Below, piece after piece: positions 1 through 7,193 of a DNA stretch of 64,000 bases. The notes below the pieces were generated by a model. That model made no database searches. It was not told the DNA's origin and saw nothing but the letters and a program-made list of their open reading frames with translations. Position numbers and translations under genes: made by a program. This DNA is from Streptomyces zhaozhouensis (GTDB lineage: Bacteria; Actinomycetota; Actinomycetes; Streptomycetales; Streptomycetaceae), in the NCBI RefSeq assembly GCF_900230195.1, contig NZ_OCNE01000026.1:1-64000 (forward strand). The letters run 5' to 3'. Each line of letters begins with the position of its first letter. Within the stretch, counting starts at the first letter, position 1.

Positions 1-95
1 AACGCCCGGTTACATTCCGAACCCGGAAGCTAAGCTCTTCAGCGCCGATGGTACTGCATGGGGGACCGTGTGGGAGAGTAGGACGCCGCCGGACA
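1..95 (+). rRNA. rrf: 5S ribosomal RNA, 3' part
   Basis: The sequence begins inside a 5S rRNA gene. The stretch from the window edge through GGACGCCGCC at 81-90 matches the Streptomyces-type 5S core and 3' strand, including ACCCGGAAGCTAAG near position 21. Roughly the first 20-25 bases lie outside the window. It is the end of an rrn operon, because a strong intrinsic terminator follows at 111-157. The exact 3' end is uncertain by a few bases. Confidence 0.93.
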
Positions 96-110
96 ATTAT
101 TTGAATATGA

Positions 111-157
111 GGGAGGGTTTCGTCGGAATTCCGATTCCGACGAGACCCTCCCTTTTT
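111..157 (+). terminator. rrn operon terminator
   Basis: GGGAGGGTTTCGTCGGA and TCCGACGAGACCCTCCC form a 17-bp stem (one G-U-type mismatch at most) around a short AT loop, directly followed by TTTTT. This is a textbook rho-independent terminator ending the ribosomal RNA operon. Only 16 bp separate it from the next start codon. Confidence 0.93.
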
Positions 158-173
158 CCGTTACGGTGGCCCC

Positions 174-1343
174 ATGAGTGGAGAAGCGCGCCTGCTGTGG
201 GACGAGGGGGTCACCGGGTACAACTTCGGTCCCGGCCACCCCATGGACCCGGTTCGGCTGACCCTGACCATGGCGCTCGTCGAGGCGCTGGGACTCGACC
301 GCCGGCTGACCGTGCGCGGCGCGCCGCCGGCGGACGACGCCACGTTGGCACTGGTCCACGACCCCGACTATGTCGCCGCCGTGCGCGCGGCCTCCGAGCG
401 ACCGGGCGTGGTGGCGGACGGGTTCGGCTTCGACAGCGTCGACAATCCGGCCTTCCCCGGGATGCACCGGGCCTCCTCGCTGATCGCCGGGCAGTCCGTC
501 GCCGGCGCCGAGGCGGTCTGGGGCGGCGAGGCCGCACACGCCGTCAACTTCGCGGGGGGCCTGCACCACGCGATGCCCGCCGGCGCCTCCGGCTTCTGCG
601 TCTACAACGACGCCGCGCTCGCCATCGCGCGCCTGCTCGAACTCGGCGCCACCCGCGTCGCCTACCTCGACCTGGACGTGCACCACGGCGACGGGGTGCA
701 GCACGCCTTCTGGTCCGACCCGCGGGTGTTGACCATCTCGCTGCACGAGCACCCCCGCACCCTCTTCCCCGGTACCGGGCACCCCGAGGAGACCGGTGCC
801 GCGTCCGCCGCCGGCGGCGCGGTGAACGTGGCGCTGCCCGCGGGGAGTTCCGACGAGGCGTGGCTGCGGGCGCTGCACGCCGTCGTGCCCGAGCTGCTGG
901 GCGCGTTCGGGCCCCAGGCGCTGGTCTCGCAGCACGGCGCGGACACCCACTTCGAGGACCCGCTCGCCCATCTGACGCTCAGCCTCGACGCCCAGCGGCT
1001 CGGCGCCGAGGCGGCGCACGGCTGGGCCCACGAGTACGCGCAGGGGCGCTGGTTGGCGCTCGGCGGGGGCGGCTACGCGGTGGTGGACGTGGTCCCCAGG
1101 ATCTGGAGCCATCTGGTCGGGATCGCGGCCCACGCGCCCGTGGAGCCCGAGACCGAGGTGCCCGAGGAGTGGCTTCAGCGGGTGTTCGCGTTGACCCGGG
1201 GCGACGGGCCCCGGCGGATGACCGACGGGCGGGCCCCGCGTTGGGCGGACTGGGGCTCCGGCTATGATCCGGCGGACCGGGTGGACCAGGCGATCCTGGC
1301 GACCCGGCGGGCGGTCTACCCGCACCACGGGCTGCTTGCCTGA
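174..1343 (+). CDS. acuC: AcuC-type histone deacetylase family protein
   Basis: 389 residues, the usual length for bacterial AcuC, a zinc-dependent class I/II deacetylase that is thought to remove acetyl groups from lysines (for example on acetyl-CoA synthetase). The catalytic layout is visible: His pair H131-H132, YLDLDVHHGDG at 164-174 with zinc ligands D168 and H170, HGADTHFED with the third ligand D257, and GGGGY ending at Y301. The start is supported by the conserved N-terminal WDEGVTGYNFGPGHPMDP. There is no Shine-Dalgarno sequence and only 16 bp between the rRNA terminator and the ATG, so transcription must come from a promoter overlapping the 5S end or from read-through. The in vivo substrate is not shown by the sequence. 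Confidence 0.92.
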   Translation: MSGEARLLWDEGVTGYNFGPGHPMDPVRLTLTMALVEALGLDRRLTVRGAPPADDATLALVHDPDYVAAVRAASERPGVVADGFGFDSVDNPAFPGMHRASSLIAGQSVAGAEAVWGGEAAHAVNFAGGLHHAMPAGASGFCVYNDAALAIARLLELGATRVAYLDLDVHHGDGVQHAFWSDPRVLTISLHEHPRTLFPGTGHPEETGAASAAGGAVNVALPAGSSDEAWLRALHAVVPELLGAFGPQALVSQHGADTHFEDPLAHLTLSLDAQRLGAEAAHGWAHEYAQGRWLALGGGGYAVVDVVPRIWSHLVGIAAHAPVEPETEVPEEWLQRVFALTRGDGPRRMTDGRAPRWADWGSGYDPADRVDQAILATRRAVYPHHGLLA

Positions 1344-1943
1344 GCCGTCATCGCTCCCGTGGGGCGGATGTGACGGAGGCGGCGCTACGGTCGCGGGAGA
1401 CGAACGGCCGTCGTGCCGCACCGTTTTCCCTGCGCCCTCTGTAGTGGGGATCTATCGACAAAGCTACCTGCCCTTCCTACGTCACGCGGCTCGGACGGCG
1501 AGCCGTCCCCTGGGCGGGTGCCGGCTTCCGGGCGTTGCCGCCTCGCCCCTTCAAGTGATCTGGCGTTGCAGCGAGTTGACGTTGGGTGTCCCTCGGTTGG
1601 GTGTGGTCGCCGCCGCTCCGGCGCAGGTCAGCGCGGGGCGTGGGGGGCTGGCGGGAGGGGCGTCGCCGCACGTTGCCCGGGTGCGCGGGGGGCGGGGCGG
1701 CGCCCGGAAGGCGTTCCGTCGCGGGACTGCCGCGGTGTGAGACGGGGACTACGCTCCGCGTACGCACTATGTGACGAAGGGTGTTCTCTGTCGTGGTACG
1801 GGGCGGCTCGCTGGAAAAGGCCGGTTGAGGCACCTCTTCCCCACTCGCATCACGCGCCCCTAATCTGGGGAGGAGCGCACATGCGAGAGGGAGTCACCGG
1901 AGGGGAAGCCGGTGTCCGACATGTGCGGAAGGTCAGGTGTGAC
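1344..1943. other. 600-bp gene-free region upstream of bdtA
   Basis: No convincing gene is present. Just after the acuC stop, CCGTCA (1345-1350) and TGACGG (1371-1376) bracket an imperfect hairpin that may end acuC transcription. The rest should hold the bdtA promoter. A strong ribosome-binding site GGAGGAG (1869-1875) sits five bases before an ATG at 1881 that is in frame with bdtA, and TAATCT (1861-1866) could be a -10 box. A long upstream region is expected for a developmentally regulated gene. Confidence 0.5.
1772..1784. promoter_or_regulatory. candidate BldD box upstream of bdtA
   Basis: TGACGAAGGGTGT matches 8 of 10 defined positions of the BldD consensus TNACNCWGNGTNA as I recall it. 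The S. coelicolor bdtA gene is a known BldD target, which gives the site prior support, but a match of this quality can occur by chance in 600 bp. Confidence 0.25.
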
Positions 1944-2150
1944 ATGGCTGCTGAAAGGCTTCTGAGCGAGGCCAAGTTCCTGACCGTGGCGGAGGTCGCC
2001 GCGGTGATGCGAGTCTCCAAGATGACCGTGTACCGCTTGGTGCACGCCGGTCATCTGCCCGCGATCCGAGTGGGAAGGTCCTTCCGAGTTCCCGAGCAAG
2101 CCGTCCATGAGTACCTCCGCGAGTCCTTTGTCGGCGTCGAAAGCGCCTGA
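1944..2150 (+). CDS. bdtA: BdtA-like excisionase-family DNA-binding protein
   Basis: 68 residues consisting almost wholly of a MerR/excisionase-type winged helix-turn-helix: FLTVAEVAAVMRVSKMTVYR (12-31), the wing GHLPAIRVGRSFRVP, then a C-terminal helix. This matches the small Streptomyces regulator BdtA, a target of the developmental repressor BldD. Its role is regulatory but its own targets are not evident here. The ATG at 1944 fits the family's conserved N-terminus. An in-frame ATG at 1881 has a much better Shine-Dalgarno sequence and would add 21 residues, so the true start is uncertain. It is followed by bS22, as in other Streptomyces. Confidence 0.85.
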   Translation: MAAERLLSEAKFLTVAEVAAVMRVSKMTVYRLVHAGHLPAIRVGRSFRVPEQAVHEYLRESFVGVESA

Positions 2151-2211
2151 CATCGGGCGGAGCCCGAGCACACCCCTCGATTAACCCGTATCACTCGGTG
2201 AACGGTAGGCT

Positions 2212-2236
2212 GAGCCCATGTAGGTCGTGTGGGCTC
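2212..2236 (+). promoter_or_regulatory. inverted repeat before the bS22 gene
   Basis: GAGCCCA (2212-2218) and TGGGCTC (2230-2236) are perfect 7-bp arms around an 11-nt spacer, 41 nt before the bS22 start. It could be a leader hairpin or an operator. TAGGCT at 2206-2211 could be a -10 box, in which case transcription would begin inside the repeat. Confidence 0.4.
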
Positions 2237-2277
2237 GGACGCCCCGCACCGGGTAAGCGAAGTGAGCGAGGGTAGTC

Positions 2278-2376
2278 GTGGGCTCTGTTATCAAGAAGCG
2301 GCGTAAGCGGATGGCGAAGAAGAAGCACCGCAAGTTGCTCAAGCGCACGCGTGTGCAGCGTCGCAACAAGAAGTGA
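2278..2376 (+). CDS. small ribosomal protein bS22 / AURKAIP1-COX24 domain protein
   Basis: 32 residues, extremely basic: about two thirds of positions are Lys or Arg, with the core KKRRKRMAKKKHRKLLKRTR. This matches the 32-33 residue actinobacterial protein found on the mycobacterial 30S subunit (bS22), related to the COX24/AURKAIP1 domain of mitochondrial ribosomes. It would bind rRNA in the small subunit. Start is GTG at 2278, preceded by GAGGG at 2268-2272. It lies between bdtA and an epimerase gene, with its own terminator-like hairpin behind it. Most gene callers miss it because of its size. Confidence 0.9.
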   Translation: MGSVIKKRRKRMAKKKHRKLLKRTRVQRRNKK

Positions 2377-2392
2377 GCGAACGCTGCTGACC

Positions 2393-2421
2393 GGCCCTCT
2401 CGCCCTCGTGGCGGGAGGGCC
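2393..2421 (+). terminator. hairpin after the bS22 gene
   Basis: GGCCCTCTCGCC and GGCGGGAGGGCC form a 12-bp stem (one wobble) with loop CTCGT. There is no U-tract, which is usual in high-GC actinomycetes. It sits 20 bp before the epimerase start and may terminate or attenuate read-through. Confidence 0.65.
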
Positions 2422-2441
2422 GACGTGCGTGAGGGGATGCC

Positions 2442-3467
2442 ATGGGCAGGACGGTGCTGGTCACCGGGGCCGGGGACGCCTGGGGGAGCCGGGTTCTCGC
2501 CCTGCTGCGGCGCGACCCCGGTGTGGGGCGGCTGATCGCCGTCGACCGGCGCCTGCCGCCGAGCCGGCTGCCGGGCGTCGAGTTCCTGTACACGGACGTG
2601 CGACGGCCGACGTTGGTCCCGTTGCTGGCCGAGCGTGCCGTGGACACCGTAATCCATCTCGACGTGCGGGAGGCGCCGCTGGCGCCGGGCGAGGGCCGGT
2701 CGACGGTCAAGGAGAACAACGTCCTGGGCACCATGCAACTGCTCGGCGCCTGCCAGAAGGTGCCGGGACTGCGGCGCCTGGTGGTCAGGTCGAGCACCCA
2801 GGTCTATGGCAGTCCGGCCAGGGAGCCGGCGGTCTTCGGCGAGGACAGCCCCCCGCGCGCGGCGGCCGGTGACGGCTTCGCCCGCGACGTGGCGGAGGTC
2901 GAGGGGTATGTGCGGGGGTTCGCCCGCAGACGCCCCGAGGTGGCGGTGACCGTGCTGCGCTTCGCGCATCTCCTGGGGCCCGCCTCCGACTCCCGGATGG
3001 CGGCGTACTTCCGGCTGCCGGTGCTGCCCACCGTCTTCGGCCACGATCCGAGGCTCCAACTGGTGCACGAGGACGACGCCCTGGAGGTGGTCGGCGGGGC
3101 CGTGGCCGAGCCGGGCCTGGGCGCCGGCGTCTTCAACGTGGCGGGCGACGGGGTGCTGACGCTGACCCAGGCGGCACGACGGCTGGGGCGGCCCACGGTG
3201 CCGGTGCTGTCGCCGTTGACCCCGTGGGTGGGAACGGCACTGCGTACGGTGGGGGTCTCGGGGCTCTCCGCCGAGCAGTTCCGCTCGTTGATGGCCGGGC
3301 GGGTGGCGCGGACCACCCTGCTGCGGGAGGTGCGGGGCGGCCCGCTGCCGCACTCCACGGCCGAGACGTTCGCCGACTTCGTCGCGGCGCACGGCGGGGG
3401 GCCGTTGGCCCCGGAGCGGCTGTCGCGGATGGTCGGGCGGCTGGAGGAGGTGGTGCGTCGTGGCTGA
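2442..3467 (+). CDS. NAD-dependent epimerase/dehydratase family protein
   Basis: 341 residues, extended SDR fold. The N-terminal nucleotide-binding motif is VTGAGDAWGS (8-17), followed by acidic D36-R37 after beta-2. The usual YxxxK catalytic pair is altered: VRSSTQVYGSPA keeps the Tyr but has no Lys four residues on, so classical sugar epimerase activity is doubtful. Start ATG 2442 has GAGGGGAT upstream. The next gene, a glycerophospholipid-type acyltransferase, overlaps its end by 8 bp, so the two are co-translated and may act on the same lipid or lipid-linked sugar. The substrate cannot be read from the sequence. Confidence 0.85.
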   Translation: MGRTVLVTGAGDAWGSRVLALLRRDPGVGRLIAVDRRLPPSRLPGVEFLYTDVRRPTLVPLLAERAVDTVIHLDVREAPLAPGEGRSTVKENNVLGTMQLLGACQKVPGLRRLVVRSSTQVYGSPAREPAVFGEDSPPRAAAGDGFARDVAEVEGYVRGFARRRPEVAVTVLRFAHLLGPASDSRMAAYFRLPVLPTVFGHDPRLQLVHEDDALEVVGGAVAEPGLGAGVFNVAGDGVLTLTQAARRLGRPTVPVLSPLTPWVGTALRTVGVSGLSAEQFRSLMAGRVARTTLLREVRGGPLPHSTAETFADFVAAHGGGPLAPERLSRMVGRLEEVVRRG

Positions 3468-4398
3468 CGCGAAGGTGATCCCGTTCGACGAGGAGGAGCG
3501 GCGTTCGCTGCGGGCCGGTGCGGCCGGCGCGGGGGACGCCGGGGGGCCTTCGGCGGCGGAGGCCGGGGAGTCGGCGCTGGAGCGGGGGCTGGCGTTTCTG
3601 CGTCGGCGGTTGACCGGCGAGTACGAGGTGGACGACTTCGGCTTCGACCGGGAGCTGACCGACGAGGTGCTGATGCCGCTGCTGCGGCCGGTCTTCGAGC
3701 GCTACTTCCGGGTGGACGTGCGGGGCATCGAGCACGTGCCGGCCGAGGGCGGCGCGCTGATCGTGGCCAACCACTCGGGGACGCTGCCGTGGGACGGCCT
3801 GATGGCGCAGGTCGCGGTGCGGGAGCGGCATCCGGCGGAGCGGCGGCTGCGGTTGCTCGCGGCCGATCTGGTCTTCCAGCTGCCGGTGGTCAACGAGCTG
3901 GCGCGGAAGGCCGGGCACACGCTGGCGTGTGCGGAGGACGCGCAGGAGCTGTTGGAGCGCGGCGAGTTGGTGGGGGTGATGCCCGAGGGGTTCAAGGGCA
4001 TAGGGAAGCCCTTCGCCGAGCGGTACCGCTTGCAGCGCTTCGGGCGGGGCGGCTTCGTCGCCACGGCGCTGCGGGCGCGGGTGCCGATCGTGCCGTGCTC
4101 GATCGTGGGCGCGGAGGAGATCCATCCGATGGTGGGCAACGCCCGTACGGTGGCCCGGTTGTTGGGGCTGCCGTACTTCCCGCTGACGCCGACGTTCCCG
4201 TGGCTGGGGCCGTTGGGGGCGGTGCCGTTGCCTACCAAGTGGACGATCGAGTTCGGTGAGCCGATCGAGACGGACGATCAGCCGCCGGAGGCGGCGGAGG
4301 ACCCGATGCTGATGTTCCAACTGACGGATCAGGTGCGGGAGACCATTCAGCACACGCTGTACAAGCTGCTGATGGCGCGCCGCTCCGTCTTCTTCTGA
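3460..4398 (+). CDS. lysophospholipid acyltransferase family (PlsC-like) protein
   Basis: 312 residues with the LPLAT acyltransferase signature: NHSGTLPWD at 104-112 (the catalytic His and Asp are spaced slightly wider than the classic HX4D) and MPEGFKGIGKPF around 175-186 as the EGT-type block. The first 50 residues are a charged extension. There is no obvious membrane helix, so it probably binds the inner face of the membrane and transfers an acyl chain to a lysophospholipid or similar acceptor. Start GTG 3460 lies inside the end of the epimerase gene. A hairpin at 4409-4426 follows, facing the convergent rsbN. Confidence 0.85.
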   Translation: MADAKVIPFDEEERRSLRAGAAGAGDAGGPSAAEAGESALERGLAFLRRRLTGEYEVDDFGFDRELTDEVLMPLLRPVFERYFRVDVRGIEHVPAEGGALIVANHSGTLPWDGLMAQVAVRERHPAERRLRLLAADLVFQLPVVNELARKAGHTLACAEDAQELLERGELVGVMPEGFKGIGKPFAERYRLQRFGRGGFVATALRARVPIVPCSIVGAEEIHPMVGNARTVARLLGLPYFPLTPTFPWLGPLGAVPLPTKWTIEFGEPIETDDQPPEAAEDPMLMFQLTDQVRETIQHTLYKLLMARRSVFF

Positions 4399-4408
4399 GG
4401 CCGTCCTT

Positions 4409-4426
4409 CGAGGGCTCGTTCCCTCG
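4409..4426. terminator. hairpin between convergent genes
   Basis: CGAGGG and CCCTCG (6 bp, loop CTCGTT) lie between the ends of the acyltransferase gene and rsbN. A weak bidirectional terminator is plausible. Confidence 0.4.
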
Positions 4427-4453
4427 GGGCCCTGTCGTGGGGTGCTTCCGGTG

Positions 4454-5719
4454 TCAGCGGCCTTCCTCGGTCGAGCTGACGTCGAGGTCGAGCCGGGGGA
4501 GCAGGTCCTCCAGAAGCGGCGGGATCGTGATGTCGGTCTCGCCCTTCGGGCTCTCCGGGGAGGCGTCGGGTCCTTCCGTCGGGTCCTCGGTCTCGGGGGT
4601 GACCCCGTCGAGCAGGCCGCCGGTGCCTTCCAGCAGGCCCTCGCTCTCCTCGGAGGGCTCGGGGCCGGTGGTGGAGGGCTCGGAACGTGTCCGCAGCGGC
4701 TCGGACGTGGTCTCTTCGGGGCGCTCGCCCGACTCCTCGTCGGTGGTGGCCGCGGTCGGCGGGCGCAGCGAGGCGTTGTGCCGCTCGTCGGACTCCTCGT
4801 CGGACTCCTCGTCGGCCGGCTCGGGCGGCAGCAGGGAGCGCAGCGGCGCGATGTCCTCGCGCATGGCGTCGAGGACGTCGGTGACCTCCTGGCGCACGTC
4901 GCCGAGCTGGGGCGGGAGGGAGCGGCGGACCTCCTCCCACGTCGTGTTCTGTCCCTCGAAGAAGCTGGAGAGGGACTGGATCGAGCCGATCGAGCCCTGG
5001 TTCTCGTAGGCGCGGGTGAGCAGGCGGTGGCCCTCGGAGGCGTCGTCGCGCATGTTGGAGAGGGCGCGGCGGATGTCGCCGAGGCGCTCGTGGTCGAGGG
5101 CGGCGCTCGTCTGGCGGGCGAGCAGGTCCCTGGCCTCGTGGAGGCGGGTCGTCGCCTGGTCGAGGTAGAGCTGGCCGCGGTCGGCGTCGCCGCTGGCGAA
5201 GTCGAGCCGGAGGTCCTCCATGCCGCGCTTGAGGCCGTAGAGGGTGTCGCCGGGGAGCGCGTCGTTGGACGCGGCGGCGACCCCGCCGAAGGCGCCGGCG
5301 GCGACGCCGAAGGTCAGCCCGCCGGCGGCCAGGCCCTTGGAGAGCCGGGATCTGGGGCGCAGCCTGCTCAGCGGGCTCGCGCTCGGCCGGGGCTCGTCCG
5401 CGCGGCGCGTCTGCGCGGGCACCCGGGGCGGCTCGGCGGCCGTGCTCCCGGCCTCGTCCATCGCCGCGAGCAGCGCGGCGCGTTGGGCGGCGCGGGCGTC
5501 GGCGGACAGCTCGGGCTTGGGCAGGGCGGCCAGCCGCTCGACCACGGACAGCAGGGCGGACTGGTCGGCCTGCGCGGCCGTCGTGCCGCGCTCGGCCGTC
5601 GTCGCGCCCTCCCCCCGGTGGGGCGCTTCGGGCGCTTGGGCATCGCCGGGCGGTCGGGCCTCGTCGAGCAGCTGGGCGAAGGCTTGGGCGCGGCGGTTTG
5701 CCGACACGGAACCGATCAC
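4454..5719 (-). CDS. rsbN: RsbN-like anti-sigma factor of BldN (DUF5667)
   Basis: 421 residues. An N-terminal cytoplasmic part (about 1-128) starts ANRRAQAFAQLLDE, then one membrane helix (about 129-150, rich in Gly/Ala), then an outer DUF5667 region beginning GDTLYGLKRGMEDLRL, and a long acidic, low-complexity tail. This is the architecture of RsbN, which holds sigma-BldN inactive at the membrane in S. venezuelae. It lies directly downstream of bldN on the same strand. A GTG at 5728 abuts the Shine-Dalgarno AGGAGG, whereas GTG 5719 is about 10 nt from it, so I place the start at 5719. A sigma-BldN-like promoter lies at 5846-5874. Confidence 0.88.
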   Translation of the reverse strand: MIGSVSANRRAQAFAQLLDEARPPGDAQAPEAPHRGEGATTAERGTTAAQADQSALLSVVERLAALPKPELSADARAAQRAALLAAMDEAGSTAAEPPRVPAQTRRADEPRPSASPLSRLRPRSRLSKGLAAGGLTFGVAAGAFGGVAAASNDALPGDTLYGLKRGMEDLRLDFASGDADRGQLYLDQATTRLHEARDLLARQTSAALDHERLGDIRRALSNMRDDASEGHRLLTRAYENQGSIGSIQSLSSFFEGQNTTWEEVRRSLPPQLGDVRQEVTDVLDAMREDIAPLRSLLPPEPADEESDEESDERHNASLRPPTAATTDEESGERPEETTSEPLRTRSEPSTTGPEPSEESEGLLEGTGGLLDGVTPETEDPTEGPDASPESPKGETDITIPPLLEDLLPRLDLDVSSTEEGR

Positions 5720-5845
5720 GGACGGCACCTCCTCTCGTCACACGAAGGACTCCCTGACGGGGCCGGAAGTTTCGGGCTTCCGCCAGGAGCATCCGGAAGA
5801 GTGAAACCCCTGGGGGAATGTGGCCGTAGGGAACCCGCGAACCCG

Positions 5846-5874
5846 ACAACGAGTGGACCGGCACTCGGGTTACG
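5846..5874 (-). promoter_or_regulatory. candidate sigma-BldN promoter for rsbN
   Basis: On the minus strand, CGTAAC (5874-5869), 17 bp, then CGTTGT (5851-5846). The consensus I recall for sigma-BldN is CGTAAC-N16-CGTTGA. The site lies between bldN and rsbN, about 120 nt before the rsbN start, which fits the reported sigma-BldN-dependent expression of rsbN. Confidence 0.55.
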
Positions 5875-5985
5875 GCTGGCAGATTATGTGACTGAGTGAT
5901 CGCACATGTCTACCCTCCGTCGTGTTCAACGGATGGGTCCCGCGGTGGCGGCGACCCGTCGTGAACGGGGCGACCGCGCGGCCGG

Positions 5986-6789
5986 TCAGCGCGCGTCGTC
6001 GGGCAGCAGGCGTGCGAGGGTGCGTACGGCGCGGTACTGGAGGGTCTTGATGGCGCCCTCGTTCTTCCCCATGACCCGGGCGGTCTCCGCGACCGACAGG
6101 CCCTGGAGGAAGCGGAGGGTCACGCACTCCTGCTGCTGTGGGTTGAGCTTGTGGACGGCGTCCAGCAGGGCCGAGTTCGCCAGGGACTCCAGGACGGACT
6201 CCTCGGGGCTGCGCTCGACCTCGTTGGCGTCGAGCATCTCGCCGGTGGTCACTTCGAGTCGGAAGCGGCTCGACTTGAAGTGGTCGGCGACCAGGTTGCG
6301 AGCGATGGTGACCAGCCAGGCGCCGAAGTCCCTGCCCTGCCAGGTGAAGGTGCCGATCCGGCGCAGGGCGCGCAGAAAGGTCTCGCTGGTGAGGTCCTCC
6401 GCCGTGGCCCGGCCGCCGACGCGGTAGTAGATGTACCGGTAGACCGTGTCGGAGTAGTGGTCGTAGAGGCTGCCGAACGCCTCGGACTCGCCGTTCTGCG
6501 CGCGCTCGACCAGATCCATCATCCGGCGGCTGTCGCTGTCGGCCGCGGGGCGGCGGGCGGCGGTGGACGCGCCGGCGGAGCCGGAGCGGGCGCGTCTGCC
6601 CACGGTGGCGGTGGACACGGCGCTTCCGGCCATGGCGAAGGCGAACGGCCCGGCGGGGACACCGGCGGGGAGGGGTGTGGCGAGGGCGGGGCCGGCGTAC
6701 GCGTGGGGGACGAGAGCGCGCAACCGGTCCAGGACCGTCGTGCGCAGCGTGGCCAGGCCCGAGGCGACAACCCCGACGTGTGGGTACAC
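5986..6789 (-). CDS. bldN: developmental ECF sigma factor BldN (AdsA), with pro-sequence
   Basis: 267 residues. Residues from about 90 hold a complete ECF sigma factor: region 2 (SLYDHYSDTVYRYIYYRVGG, then DLTSETFLRALRRI) and region 4 (LNPQQQECVTLRFLQGLSVA, then VMGKNEGAIKTLQYRAVRTL). The roughly 88-residue N-terminal extension beginning MYPHVGV matches the pro-sequence removed by proteolysis in S. coelicolor BldN. The protein directs bldM, chaplin and rodlin transcription for aerial growth. Start GTG 6789 has GGGAG upstream. The next gene downstream encodes its anti-sigma factor RsbN. The 400-bp upstream region carries AdpA-like and BldD-like sequences. Confidence 0.95.
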   Translation of the reverse strand: MYPHVGVVASGLATLRTTVLDRLRALVPHAYAGPALATPLPAGVPAGPFAFAMAGSAVSTATVGRRARSGSAGASTAARRPAADSDSRRMMDLVERAQNGESEAFGSLYDHYSDTVYRYIYYRVGGRATAEDLTSETFLRALRRIGTFTWQGRDFGAWLVTIARNLVADHFKSSRFRLEVTTGEMLDANEVERSPEESVLESLANSALLDAVHKLNPQQQECVTLRFLQGLSVAETARVMGKNEGAIKTLQYRAVRTLARLLPDDAR

Positions 6790-7053
6790 GGGACTCCCAG
6801 AGGCAGAGCTTCCAAGTCGAGCGGTGCCGGGTCCCGGTGCCGTCCCCTGGCGGGAGACGGGTGGGGACCGGAACGCGTCTGAGGAGAATAACGCTTCGTG
6901 TAGGTGGTGCTACGCCCAGTTGCGGAAATCGTCGATTCAGTTTGAAGAGTTATGCGTTGTGCGCATCGCGCCACGGAAACGCCAGGCTGATCGTGACTAG
7001 TTGGGCACGCCTTTTGACGCCTTGGTGATCGAATTTGATCGGGGCGTCCGCGT

Positions 7054-7066
7054 TCACGCTGTGCCG
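7054..7066. promoter_or_regulatory. candidate BldD box upstream of bldN
   Basis: TCACGCTGTGCCG matches 8 of 10 defined positions of the BldD consensus TNACNCWGNGTNA, with an intact left half. bldN is a known BldD target. The position is about 265 bp upstream of the bldN start, within the 404-bp gene-free region 6790-7193. Confidence 0.35.
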
Positions 7067-7146
7067 CCTGGGGCGAGCGGGGTTTATGTCCACCCAACGA
7101 ACCGACCGGTCGTTGGTCACTTCACCGCGCCCGTTTACGACACCGT

Positions 7147-7156
7147 TGGCGCGTTC
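7147..7156 (+). promoter_or_regulatory. candidate AdpA site upstream of bldN
   Basis: TGGCGCGTTC is a full match to the AdpA consensus TGGCSNGWWY. In S. griseus AdpA activates the bldN orthologue adsA. The site lies about 360 bp before the bldN start. The motif is short, so several chance matches are expected per 64 kb. Confidence 0.35.
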
Positions 7157-7193
7157 CCGCTGTTCAGAGACGATCAGCGGGGGACAGCGGTGA

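Noticed and set aside
39..1421. Long minus-strand reading frame opposite acuC, and many others like it across the window
   Set aside because: High GC removes stop codons in alternate frames. These frames have Arg/Ala/Gly/Pro-rich translations without motifs and lie opposite genes with clear catalytic residues.
1264..1740. Open frame in the gap after acuC
   Set aside because: Low-complexity translation, no ribosome-binding site and no recognisable domain; most likely chance.
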